Under the pieces are notes generated by a model. It was not told where the DNA came from. It ran no database searches and saw nothing but the letters and a program-made list of their open reading frames with translations. From positions 1-34,062 of the forward strand of contig JAEWYI010000085.1 in the NCBI GenBank assembly GCA_023395735.1: a stretch of 34,062 nucleotides of DNA, read 5' to 3'. Within the stretch, counting starts at the first letter, position 1. Every line of letters begins with the position of its first letter. A program made the position numbers and the translations under genes. The DNA is from Cyanobacteria bacterium OH_SFB_17. Its GTDB lineage: Bacteria > Cyanobacteriota > Vampirovibrionia > Gastranaerophilales > Gastranaerophilaceae. Positions 6,832 to 14,667 of the stretch are shown here, in pieces.

Positions 6832-7845
6832 CTAAAATGAAAAACGTCTCTGTCTTGCAAGTTCTATTTCGATTTCATCCGACTTATGATACTGACCGTC
6901 TCTGTCATACAAATCTTTTAAATTGTTCATATAATGCACAATATTTTGTCTTAGATAATTTGCCTTCGGTAATTTTTTTATCTTCGCAATTGCATCTTCA
7001 TAACAAACTATCGCATCTTTTACCTGTTTATCATCTTTTGCATACAAATCTCCCAGATGAATTTCCGTTTCTGCAATCAGCTCAAAATCAGGTTTAAAAC
7101 AAGATTTCAAAAGTTCAATAGAGCTTTTGTATATTCCAATAGCTTTTTCATTTTCGCCTTTTTTGAGTTTGTATTCTGCAATTCGCTCAACAATCCTTTC
7201 GAAAACCCTATAATCTATTTCTTTTTTTGCCGAAATGTTGTAATAAGCTTTTTCGTAAAATTCCATAGCGGTATCATATTTTTTTTGCTGATAATAAATA
7301 TCTCCGCTCAACCTCAAAACATCTGACATCTCACTATCGCTATAGCCTATTTTTTTATGAATTGTCATTAGATTCTTAAACTCTTGTGTCGCAAGATCAA
7401 TCTTGTCATTTTCCAAATAATATTCTATCAAATATCTTCTTATAAAATAAGCAGTTTCCTTGGAGAAAATTCCATATTGTGACTGCGTAGAAGTTATTGC
7501 GTTAAGCATTGTTTCAATAGATTTTTTCTTCTCACCTGATTTTAAATAACAAATAGAAATCTGATATGAAATATTAAAATATTCCTTCTTGTTTTCTTCC
7601 GTAAAATGGTTCACAAAATAATAAGCTTTTGCGACATAGTAAAAACTAATCGCGCTCCTATAATTTTTCTGAATCTGTTCACTATTAGCCAACGGAACAA
7701 CTACTCGTTTGAAAACAAAAGAGTCTACAAATGCATAAAGCATTATTGCACACATCGAATAAATGGCTATTTTATTGAAAATATACCGCTTTGAATACAG
7801 AAAAACACGAATACTTAAATACAGCTTCCTTAAAATCTTAAACAT
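6832..7845 (-). CDS. membrane-anchored TPR protein
   Basis: The 337-aa protein has a basic N-terminus (FKILRKLYLSIRVFLYSKR) and one transmembrane segment at about 25-46 (KIAIYSMCAIMLYAFVDSFVF). Helical repeats of TPR type follow, for example YRSAISFYYVAKAYYF, DIYYQQKKYDTAMEFYEKAYY and GDLYAKDDKQVKDAIVCYEDAI. TPR arrays bind proteins, and no catalytic motif is seen. It probably serves as an envelope scaffold. A near-consensus promoter lies in the 60-nt gap behind the upstream exported-protein gene. The ribosome-binding site is weak (GATGGAA). The exact function is not recognisable. Confidence 0.75.
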   Translation of the reverse strand: MFKILRKLYLSIRVFLYSKRYIFNKIAIYSMCAIMLYAFVDSFVFKRVVVPLANSEQIQKNYRSAISFYYVAKAYYFVNHFTEENKKEYFNISYQISICYLKSGEKKKSIETMLNAITSTQSQYGIFSKETAYFIRRYLIEYYLENDKIDLATQEFKNLMTIHKKIGYSDSEMSDVLRLSGDIYYQQKKYDTAMEFYEKAYYNISAKKEIDYRVFERIVERIAEYKLKKGENEKAIGIYKSSIELLKSCFKPDFELIAETEIHLGDLYAKDDKQVKDAIVCYEDAIAKIKKLPKANYLRQNIVHYMNNLKDLYDRDGQYHKSDEIEIELARQRRFSF

Positions 7846-7873
7846 ATACTATTCCATCAGGCTACACTAATTT

Positions 7874-7902
7874 ATTATATTACTTTTTCTATTGATAGTC
7901 AA
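7874..7902 (-). promoter_or_regulatory. near-consensus promoter of the TPR gene
   Basis: On the minus strand TTGACT (7902-7897), a 17-nt spacer and TATAAT (7879-7874) match 5/6 and 6/6 consensus positions. The leader to the ATG at 7845 would be about 20 nt. Confidence 0.75.
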
Positions 7903-7905
7903 TCT

Positions 7906-8538
7906 TTATTTCGCTTCTCTTAAAATAACTACAGTTGATTTAATTTCATCCAACAAATAATCCAACTGGTTGTTTATCCCGTTTTGCGAAAACATATTGC
8001 CAGAACCTTCACTCGTAACATAAGGACTGAAAACTTCATTATCTCTTCTTAACATCGCAATCGCCTGTACATGCATGTTCAACTGCATTAATTTCTTGTA
8101 AGATAAATAGCTACTCTCTGCTTGATTTTCATATTTATCCCTGAAAAATTCAACTTCTTCTTTCAAAAAATAAGCTCTTGCATTAAATTTTTGCACGTCA
8201 TCTTTTTCTTCAATAGAAGTCTGTAACCTCTCCAACACAGGAATAATCTCGTTTAAGTCATTAACATACTTGGAAGTCTTGTCCTTTTTTAAAATTATAT
8301 TTACAAACGCAGGGTTATTAACAGGTGCCTGTTTAATATCATCATCAGAATTAAACCCGTCCTCATATTGAAACGAAGGCTTCGACTCCTCCTGACGACT
8401 CCTTTGAAACCTATCTTCCAAATTCGGCAAAGTCCCGACATAACCGCTACCCTCAGGAATAACAACCTTTGACCTCTTGGCAAAGACACAGGGCGAAAAT
8501 CCCACCAAAATTAATGCTAATAATATAATCTTCTTCAT
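7906..8538 (-). CDS. exported protein of unknown function
   Basis: The 210-aa protein has a cleavable-type signal peptide (MKKIILLALILVGFSPCVFA, then KRSK). The mature part is hydrophilic. Residues 25-75 look disordered and charged, followed by long helical stretches (SKYVNDLNEIIPVLERLQTSIEEKDDVQKFNARAYFL and later) that may form coiled coil or helical bundles. It ends in a region with INNQLDYLLDEIKSTVVILREAK. No enzyme motif is seen. It precedes the membrane TPR gene on the same strand by 60 nt, and the two may work together in the envelope. A consensus promoter puts the transcription start at the ATG itself. Confidence 0.7.
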   Translation of the reverse strand: MKKIILLALILVGFSPCVFAKRSKVVIPEGSGYVGTLPNLEDRFQRSRQEESKPSFQYEDGFNSDDDIKQAPVNNPAFVNIILKKDKTSKYVNDLNEIIPVLERLQTSIEEKDDVQKFNARAYFLKEEVEFFRDKYENQAESSYLSYKKLMQLNMHVQAIAMLRRDNEVFSPYVTSEGSGNMFSQNGINNQLDYLLDEIKSTVVILREAK

Positions 8539-8545
8539 ACCCTAA

Positions 8546-8573
8546 ATTATACTATTATTTGCCCAAACGTCAA
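8546..8573 (-). promoter_or_regulatory. consensus promoter with leaderless start
   Basis: On the minus strand TTGACG (8573-8568), 16 nt, TATAAT (8551-8546), then TTAGGGT and the ATG at 8538. The predicted transcription start coincides with the start codon, and no Shine-Dalgarno sequence fits. Confidence 0.75.
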
Positions 8574-8608
8574 CCTTCTTTTTCTGTAGAAAAAGCAAAC
8601 TCTCACTA

Positions 8609-8869
8609 TTGTAGATAATTTTCTAAAGCAGGCAGAACTAATGTAAACCGTGAGGCCATTTTCTTCAAAATCAAAGATTTTTGGAAAAGAAGGCAAAAGA
8701 CTTTAGGCAAATTAACTCTATTCCTAAAGCAAAACAGATTTATGTGCATAAGATTTTCTTTAGAAAAAGTGTAAAAGAATCTATTTCCAAGTGTTACAAC
8801 TGCCTCACCTGAAGTTGATTCATAGTGATCAGGCGTTTTGCTTGCAAAATAACCTGCACCTACTGATTT
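8609..8869 (-). pseudogene. 87-codon stop-free stretch after the prepilin stop
   Basis: This 331-nt gap (8539-8869) holds no complete gene. Directly after the TAA of the prepilin gene, the same frame stays open for 87 codons on the minus strand, beginning KSVGAGYFASKTPDHYESTS and ending at a TAG at 8608-8606. In such AT-rich DNA this is unlikely by chance. It may be a decayed C-terminal extension, a fused remnant, or repeat-derived sequence. The second half (from about LMHINLFCFRN) is unlike normal protein composition. Confidence 0.3.
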
Positions 8870-9691
8870 TTAATAGTCCATTTCCCAGCTTTTTTCCATC
8901 AGACGACCTGTACAATACCAACCATCTTTACTGCCAGCTCCGCATCGATTGCTATTACTATAATTCCACCAATCACTTCCACCTGTTGTGATATTTCCAG
9001 TATTGGAGTTTGAAAAATAAAATCCTCTCGAAGGATACAATATAGGTGTTCTATTTGAGGTTATAAAAAATTCAAAGACATCTCTTCCCAAATAGTTAGG
9101 TTTCTTTTTTCCGTTTACGTCTATAAATACAAGACCGCAAGTACTGTTTGTAGGTGGAGCATCAGGTGCCGCTGCGAAACCTTTGTTTTGTGTGCAATTA
9201 TCATCATAAGAGTAGACAGCAAAAGACATCCCATCTGCCGTTATGAATTTATAATATGTTCTTGCACCATTCCAAATGGATGTAGAATTAGCACTGCCGT
9301 CATAGTTATTGTCAAATTTAGCAAAACATTCTTCGTCTTGTTGGCTTGGTGGGCAGGTCTTTACAACTTTGTATTTAGAGGCAATTGCTTGGCCTGCATC
9401 AGTAGAAGACCCGAAATAATCAGCGATACTTTCTATCGTCCCGTTGTTTACCGCTAGCTGTTGCAAAACCTGATTCATTTGTGTGTAGGCTTTTTTAGCT
9501 GACACACTATATTGAGTCTTTTGGTAATTAGTAATTAGTGCTGGAATAGTTAGAGCCGCTACGACCCCTATTATGCCAAGTGTAATTAAGACTTCTGCAA
9601 GAGTAAAAGCTTTATATTGCTGAGATTTTACTGAGTTTTTAACAGAAAAAATCAATTTAAAATAACAAGTAAAATTCTCAGTAAAATTCAT
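8870..9691 (-). CDS. type IV prepilin-like protein (A)
   Basis: A 273-aa protein with a class III prepilin signal: KAFTLAEVLITLGIIGVVAALTIPAL, with Glu at mature position 5 and the long hydrophobic helix. A prepilin peptidase would cut before Phe and methylate it. The C-terminal globular part has paired cysteines, and a VFIDVNGKKKPNYLGRDVFEFF motif that is shared with its neighbour (KKPNRYGFDVFRFYVG). The start is ATG at 9691 with GGAG 9 nt upstream. A TTG two codons earlier sits too close to that site. It may be a pilus subunit, a minor pilin or a type II secretion pseudopilin. ComEC nearby makes a DNA-uptake pilus attractive, but the window has no pilus ATPase. Confidence 0.85.
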   Translation of the reverse strand: MNFTENFTCYFKLIFSVKNSVKSQQYKAFTLAEVLITLGIIGVVAALTIPALITNYQKTQYSVSAKKAYTQMNQVLQQLAVNNGTIESIADYFGSSTDAGQAIASKYKVVKTCPPSQQDEECFAKFDNNYDGSANSTSIWNGARTYYKFITADGMSFAVYSYDDNCTQNKGFAAAPDAPPTNSTCGLVFIDVNGKKKPNYLGRDVFEFFITSNRTPILYPSRGFYFSNSNTGNITTGGSDWWNYSNSNRCGAGSKDGWYCTGRLMEKSWEMDY

Positions 9692-9751
9692 TTCCAAACG
9701 CTCCAGTTTTTAATCTAATTTAATTTCATTATATCATTAATTATATTTGAT

Positions 9752-10510
9752 TTATTTAGGCAAACATTCCCAATATGTTTTTGTGGGATCATCAGGACAA
9801 ATATTTTCGATGGCATACCCAGCGCAACCCATGCCGTTTAAAGGGGAAAATGAATTTTTAGAACACGGAAATCCATTATGATCTAAATTTGGATCGTTTT
9901 CTAATTCTTCAGCAGTATAATTATGCGTATCGTACGTTTTCATTCCGACTAATTTATTGTCTTTTCCCACGTAAAACCTGAATACGTCAAAACCATACCT
10001 GTTAGGTTTTTTTAATCCGTTTGTATCAACTTGTATTGATATTTTAATTCCATTAATACTGTTTACGCCCGTAGTTACCAGGCTACCATCTTTTAATACA
10101 TGATTTATACTTGCAACGCTATAGGCTGGTGGTTTACTTTGAGCTTGTGCTGTTTTTGTATAGTTCCAATAAGTAAGAGTTTCGCTTGATGACAAAACTT
10201 TGACATAAGGCATAACTTTATAAAATTCATCTGTCCACTCAGTATTCATATAATACCCATTTTCAGTAGTATAAACGGAGTATATGCTATAAATGTCATC
10301 TGTCCCCGCATTTGATTTAATCATATTTATTGCCCCTGAAACATTTGAATAAGATTTTTTAAATGCTGTTTCAAGTTCTTTATTTCTTGCATTTTCAGAT
10401 AACGTTGGAATAGTTAGAGCCGCGACGACTCCGATAATGCCAAGTGTAATCAAGATTTCTGCAATCGTAAAAGCAGAAATAGTGTTATTTTTGTTCTTGG
10501 CAAAAAGCAT
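9752..10510 (-). CDS. type IV prepilin-like protein (B)
   Basis: A 252-aa paralogue of the following gene. Its prepilin signal is SAFTIAEILITLGIIGVVAALTIPTL, with Glu5, and the first helix is nearly identical to that of prepilin A. The globular part carries LKKPNRYGFDVFRFYVG and four cysteines near the C-terminus (FPCSKN, GMGCAGY, NICPDD, WECLPK). GGAG lies 9 nt before the ATG at 10510, which is preferred over a TTG five codons upstream that overlaps the ribosome-binding site. It is 60 nt from prepilin A and probably co-transcribed. The differing globular domains suggest separate minor pilin roles. Confidence 0.85.
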   Translation of the reverse strand: MLFAKNKNNTISAFTIAEILITLGIIGVVAALTIPTLSENARNKELETAFKKSYSNVSGAINMIKSNAGTDDIYSIYSVYTTENGYYMNTEWTDEFYKVMPYVKVLSSSETLTYWNYTKTAQAQSKPPAYSVASINHVLKDGSLVTTGVNSINGIKISIQVDTNGLKKPNRYGFDVFRFYVGKDNKLVGMKTYDTHNYTAEELENDPNLDHNGFPCSKNSFSPLNGMGCAGYAIENICPDDPTKTYWECLPK

Positions 10511-10599
10511 TATTAACAACTCCAAATAAGTAATTCTTATTTATAATACAATATTGCTCAATTTAAATCAAGAAGTTGTAGTAACTCAAGAGTATCTGT

Positions 10600-10799
10600 T
10601 AATGCACTTCAACGCTTAGGTTCATAAATTCGATGTCATCGTAATCAACGTAGGCTGTTTGCATAAGATTTCTGCCTGTTTTTATCGTGACTTAGTTTTG
10701 TTGATTTTGTCTGATTTTGTTATGAAGATTTTTTATTTTTTGTCATCGCCATTTAGTTGAAGTTCTGCGATTTTGTTTACGTTGAAATATACTTCAGAA
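10600..10799 (-). pseudogene. gene-tail fragments between repeats and prepilin B
   Basis: Part of the 417-nt stretch without an intact gene (10511-10927). On the minus strand two short coding-like tails appear: SEVYFNVNKIAELQLNGDDKK followed by a stop (up to about 10738), and, after a stop, MQTAYVDYDDIEFMNLSVEV ending near 10600. Both start abruptly, the first at the border of the repeat at 10800. They look like remnants of one or two disrupted genes, but the family is unrecognisable. Confidence 0.3.
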
Positions 10800-10827
10800 G
10801 TAGGGTGTTGGCTTCAGCCCACCCTAC
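10800..10827. repeat. palindromic GTAGGGTG...CACCCTAC unit
   Basis: GTAGGGTG (10800-10807) and CACCCTAC (10820-10827) are perfect complements around GGC-TTCA-GCC, making an 11-bp-type hairpin. It shares its GTAGGGTG end with the 19-bp repeat just downstream. Confidence 0.7.
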
Positions 10828-10836
10828 AGCCGGGGC

Positions 10837-10918
10837 GGTTAAATCCGCACCCTACCCTTCTTCCAAGCTTCAAGCCTCTAAACTTCTAAGTTACTAAACC
10901 TCCGAGCTTCCGAGCTTC
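10837..10918 (-). repeat. dispersed repeat: 19-bp core plus 8-bp array at the comEC 3' end
   Basis: Read on the minus strand, the array (10918-10864) consists of seven near-8-bp units of the form GARGYTYR (one is 7 bp, one is diverged), beginning 9 nt after the comEC stop codon. GTAGGGTGCGGATTTAACC (10855-10837) then follows. The same order, units followed by the identical 19-mer, occurs at 18090-18163 right at the 3' end of the GIY-YIG gene. The units contain AAGCTT-like palindromic cores. Confidence 0.8.
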
Positions 10919-10927
10919 GTCTTTTGG

Positions 10928-13291
10928 CTACTTCCAGCTTTTATTTTGGTAAGAAGATATTTTGCACATCCCATTTTTTTGCTCGATTTTTAATGCATTT
11001 TGCCTATCGGTTCTATAAATTTTTATTTTTTGTTTTTTTAAAATATCCAAAGTGACTCCGTTTGGGTGCCCGTAATTATTTTCTCCCGTAGAAATTATTG
11101 CACAATCGGGTTTTAATCTTTCGAGCATATCCAAGCTTACAACATTTTTTGCTCCATGGTGGCCGACTTTCAAAACCTCAACCTTAGCCGGAAGCCCATT
11201 TTTGATATTAGAAAAAGCGCTAACTCCTGCATCACCCATAAAAAGCTCGTCAAATTCTCCTTGAGATGCCAGTGTTATAATTGAATTTTCATTATCGTTA
11301 TCTTGAAATTCAGGCTGTGATTTCATCGCATAGAGCTTCAAGTCACTATTTTTTTCTTGATAAATAATCTTTTTAGCATTAATTTCTTCAACGCGCCTGC
11401 CTGCTGTCAAATAAATTCGCTGAGCAATTTTAGATTTATCTTCAAGAGAATTTACATAAACTTTTTTTATATTTAAATTTTCAATCAAATCAACGGCTCC
11501 ACCTGCATGATCTGAGTCAAAGTGAGTTATAATCAAACCTTCAATATTTTTAATCCCATTATCTTTAAGATATTCCAAAATAATTGTCTTTGCCTGAGTC
11601 TTACCGCCTTTGAAAGGCATCTTTCCGCTATCGATTAAAAAATATTTATCTTGTGGTGTTTTTATCAAAAAAGCATCCGCATTTTGAACGTCGAAAACAA
11701 TAGTTGTAAATTTGTTATCTGGAACTTTTATTAACGTGGATAATAAAATTGAAAGTGTGATAAAAAATGCAATCACTATTTTTTTTTGCCGCCCTAAATA
11801 TAGCATATAAGTTAAAACAAATAGCATTACATAATATAAAAATATTTGAAAATCGCTAGGTAGTGGCGTTTGCAAAAGAGAATGAGGCAAATTTGCAAAA
11901 TAATCTGATATCATAACAAGACCAGTCAATATTGGATTCAAAACCCAATCGAACAAGCCGCAGACAACATTTGCCATCGGTTTTATCAAAGAAAGAACCG
12001 CGCTGATAAACCCTCCAAAACTTATTACCGTCACAAAAGGGAGAATAGCAATATTGGCAAAAACAGAATATGTGCTAAACGAGTTAAAATAATACATTTG
12101 GATTGGTGCAATCCACATCTGCGCAATAATAGGAACAAAAATAGCACCCGAAAGCCAACTTGGCATTGATATAACTTTTTCAAAAACAGCAGGAGCCATC
12201 ATCAAAAGCCCAAACGTAACTATAAAGGACAGCTGAAACCCGACATCGTTTATATATGCAGGGTTGTATATAAGCATCAATAAACAAACAAAAGCCAATA
12301 ATGATACGCTGTGTGCATCCCTATCCAGAAGTTTTCCTATCAAGATAAAAATCAGCATAATAGCCGCCCTAACCACAGAAGGGCCCATGCCAGTCATCAT
12401 TGAATAGAATATTATTACAAAAATCCCGCTTGCGACCGAAAAATTAAACGGAGCTTTAAGTTTTCTTAAAATAAAAAACCATATTCCATAAATCAAAGCA
12501 ACATTCATCCCTGAAGCCGCAAGAATATGAAGTAATCCCGAGCTTTTAAAAGAGTCTTTTACATCCTCAGGGGCTGCAATTGCATCATCACCAAAAACAA
12601 TTCCGCCAAGAATTTCTAAATTAGGGCTTTTCAGATAATTTGCATGCGTTTTTATAATATCGTTTCTTAACTCATTTAGCTTTTGTAAAAACATCCATTT
12701 TAAAGAAATATTCTTTTGTAATGGTTTTATTTCGCTTGAGTAAAACAGTGTGAATGTGTCAAAGTTTCTTAAATATTTGCCATAATCGAATTGTGAAGGA
12801 TTTGAAGCCTTAAATGGCGCTCTCAGTTTTCCTTCCAGAGAATAATAGTTGCCTATTTTTAATTCATTGTTATTATCATAAATATTTACAAGCGTTTTGG
12901 CATTTATTTTTTCTTTTTTATCTGAATATTCTATATTGGAAACTTTAAAGAAAAATTTTGTTTTATCTTCTGAAACTTTTATCGGGATTGAAACTATTTG
13001 ACCTTCAATCTTTGCTTTTTGCGGTGCAATCTGAAAAAGTTCGTCAGAGTTTTTTGTCCTTATTGCGGCGTTAAAAAACGCGAAGAAAAACATCAGATAC
13101 CAGAAAACAGCCAATTTAGGCGAAATATAGTTTTTTAAAATAGCAAAAATCCCCAAAATTAGTATTATAAAGGCAAAAAAGATTCCGTTTTCTGAAAAAT
13201 ATGCATACAACCCCAAAATATAGATTACGCATGTGAAAAACATAAGAAAAAATTTTTTTTGCAAAATATCTGTTATAATTTCTCTAAACAT
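10928..13291 (-). CDS. comEC: ComEC/Rec2 DNA-uptake channel
   Basis: The 787-aa protein is full length for the family. It has N-terminal transmembrane segments with a DUF4131-like region (about 1-180). The central competence domain carries the LLHILAASGMNVALIYG signature and many membrane helices (about 215-510). A C-terminal metallo-beta-lactamase domain contains TIVFDVQNADAFLI and THFDSDHAGG (about 587-596). ComEC carries single-stranded DNA across the inner membrane during natural transformation, and the nuclease-like domain is thought to degrade or process the incoming strand. Two prepilin genes follow on the same strand. GGAA is a weak ribosome-binding site. A strong inverted repeat covers the start codon and the expected +1. 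The gene end is followed closely by a dispersed repeat. Confidence 0.93.
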   Translation of the reverse strand: MFREIITDILQKKFFLMFFTCVIYILGLYAYFSENGIFFAFIILILGIFAILKNYISPKLAVFWYLMFFFAFFNAAIRTKNSDELFQIAPQKAKIEGQIVSIPIKVSEDKTKFFFKVSNIEYSDKKEKINAKTLVNIYDNNNELKIGNYYSLEGKLRAPFKASNPSQFDYGKYLRNFDTFTLFYSSEIKPLQKNISLKWMFLQKLNELRNDIIKTHANYLKSPNLEILGGIVFGDDAIAAPEDVKDSFKSSGLLHILAASGMNVALIYGIWFFILRKLKAPFNFSVASGIFVIIFYSMMTGMGPSVVRAAIMLIFILIGKLLDRDAHSVSLLAFVCLLMLIYNPAYINDVGFQLSFIVTFGLLMMAPAVFEKVISMPSWLSGAIFVPIIAQMWIAPIQMYYFNSFSTYSVFANIAILPFVTVISFGGFISAVLSLIKPMANVVCGLFDWVLNPILTGLVMISDYFANLPHSLLQTPLPSDFQIFLYYVMLFVLTYMLYLGRQKKIVIAFFITLSILLSTLIKVPDNKFTTIVFDVQNADAFLIKTPQDKYFLIDSGKMPFKGGKTQAKTIILEYLKDNGIKNIEGLIITHFDSDHAGGAVDLIENLNIKKVYVNSLEDKSKIAQRIYLTAGRRVEEINAKKIIYQEKNSDLKLYAMKSQPEFQDNDNENSIITLASQGEFDELFMGDAGVSAFSNIKNGLPAKVEVLKVGHHGAKNVVSLDMLERLKPDCAIISTGENNYGHPNGVTLDILKKQKIKIYRTDRQNALKIEQKNGMCKISSYQNKSWK

Positions 13292-13322
13292 GTTTTCAAT
13301 TCCAGTCTTTTAATTGAAAACA
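13291..13322 (-). promoter_or_regulatory. 11-bp inverted repeat at the comEC start
   Basis: TGTTTTCAATT (13291-13301) and AATTGAAAACA (13312-13322) are perfect complements with a 10-nt spacer. One arm ends on the A of the comEC ATG and the other abuts the -10 box. A protein bound here would block transcription initiation. As RNA, a full hairpin would sequester the start region. Confidence 0.6.
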
Positions 13323-13331
13323 AGTATAGCA
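13323..13331 (-). promoter_or_regulatory. extended -10 promoter of comEC
   Basis: TGCTATACT on the minus strand fits the extended -10 consensus TGnTATAAT with one mismatch. The expected start, near 13316, lies inside the adjacent inverted repeat. No clear -35 is present. Confidence 0.55.
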
Positions 13332-13480
13332 GAAATACAAAACGCAGACTAATATACTTTTCATACATATCAAAATATTAATCAGGTAAAAACTGAAAAA
13401 TCTTGATATAATTTGAGGTTGTCACTTTTTTCTCTGCTAAATCCTACCGCTTGGGTTCGTTTCTTTTTTATGCAAAAAGT

Positions 13481-13515
13481 AAAAAAAGAGCGTCTGATTT
13501 TTCAAACGCTCTTTT
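13481..13515 (-). terminator. intrinsic terminator of the HEAT-like gene
   Basis: AAAAGAGCGT (13484-13493) and ACGCTCTTTT (13506-13515) form a perfect 10-bp stem with a 12-nt loop. On the minus strand it is followed by TTTTTTT. It starts 25 nt past the stop at 13540. Confidence 0.85.
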
Positions 13516-13539
13516 AATATTATTTTGAAAGATTTTTAA

Positions 13540-14667
13540 TTATTTTACTACTGATTTTGGTTCTTCTTTTTTATCTTCAGCTTTAGCTTCAGGTTTAGCT
13601 TCAGCAGGTGCAGCAACTTGGCTTAGTTTTTCAAGTGCTTTTGTAGCCGCTTTTTGAACATGAGAATCTTGGTCTTTTTGAGCTACTGAGAACAATGTTG
13701 ACAAATCTTGTTTGTACTCAGGTCTTTGAATATAGCTTAGTGCATCGATTCCGGAAGCTCTAACCATTGGGTTAGGGTTTGATTTAACTTGTTCAACAAT
13801 TGCAGCTGCGCCAGGAAGTTCAGTCATTGGAACAACTGAATTGCTCAATTTTTCAACTTCTGTTCCGTAAAGTTTTTGAAGTATAGCAACTGTGTAAATT
13901 GCAAACTGTTTGTTTCTTTCAGCAAGCTCCATTGGAGTTATTTTATTAGCTTCAGCATTTTCAGCATCGCTTACTTTTTTGCCTTGAATAATTTTTTCTC
14001 TTATTTCAAGTTGTTTTGCTGAAGGACCTTCAAGCTTGGTTGAATCAGAGTTCATAATTCCTATCAAAGTATCAACAACTTTTACATCCAAAAGTTCTGT
14101 TGCTTTTTTAGGTTGGGTCTGAGCCATATTTGCAATTTCTTCCATTGCATTTGCTTGAACATCATAATTTTTGTCGTTAAGCTTTGTTATAAATTCATTC
14201 AAATCTACTTTAGGCTTAGCTGTTTCAGGTTCTTTTATTTCAACTTTTTTTGGTTCTGCCACTTTAGCTGCGTCTAAAACTGCAGCTGGAGCAGGGGTTT
14301 CTACCTTAGGCATTGCAGGTGCTTCAACTGTTTTATCAGCAGATGCAACAACAGCAGGAGTCGGTTCCATCGGTTTTACAACAACCGGCATCGGAATTGC
14401 AGGAATTTCTTTTGCTTTAGGTTGTTCTTTATCTTCAGGTTTTTTAGGTTCATATACGGAAGTTTTCGGTACATCATAGACCGGTGCTTTCGGATATGAA
14501 TAAACAGGAGCTGTAACAGGAGCTGCTGCTTGAGAACCTGTGTTTACCTGAGGGTTGTGAATGTCTATTTTAACCGCATTATAGCTTGGTTGTAGTGTAA
14601 TATTTTGGGGCTGATAAGCTTTTCTCTCTTTCACTTGGTTTGGCATTGCCATTGGATTTTGAATCAT
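13540..14667 (-). CDS. Pro/Ala-rich protein with HEAT-like repeats
   Basis: The 375-aa protein has no signal peptide. Residues about 1-150 are low in complexity, rich in Pro, Ala, Lys and Val, with repeated YxYPKAPVYDVPK-type motifs and many KPE/AKP pairs. Residues about 160-355 contain helical repeats of HEAT/ARM type, such as NYDVQANAMEEIANMA and SHVQKAATKALEKL. The tail is again acidic and Lys/Ala-rich. HEAT arrays bind other proteins, and no catalytic motif is seen. AAAGGA 7 nt before the ATG at 14667 sets the start, rather than a TTG five codons earlier that lies upstream of the site. It is monocistronic, with its own terminator. Confidence 0.75.
   Translation of the reverse strand: MIQNPMAMPNQVKERKAYQPQNITLQPSYNAVKIDIHNPQVNTGSQAAAPVTAPVYSYPKAPVYDVPKTSVYEPKKPEDKEQPKAKEIPAIPMPVVVKPMEPTPAVVASADKTVEAPAMPKVETPAPAAVLDAAKVAEPKKVEIKEPETAKPKVDLNEFITKLNDKNYDVQANAMEEIANMAQTQPKKATELLDVKVVDTLIGIMNSDSTKLEGPSAKQLEIREKIIQGKKVSDAENAEANKITPMELAERNKQFAIYTVAILQKLYGTEVEKLSNSVVPMTELPGAAAIVEQVKSNPNPMVRASGIDALSYIQRPEYKQDLSTLFSVAQKDQDSHVQKAATKALEKLSQVAAPAEAKPEAKAEDKKEEPKSVVK

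Noticed and set aside
14171..14479. 102-aa Ala/Gly/Ser-rich plus-strand reading frame
   Set aside because: It is the antisense shadow of the Pro/Ala-rich HEAT-like gene, with no ribosome-binding site.
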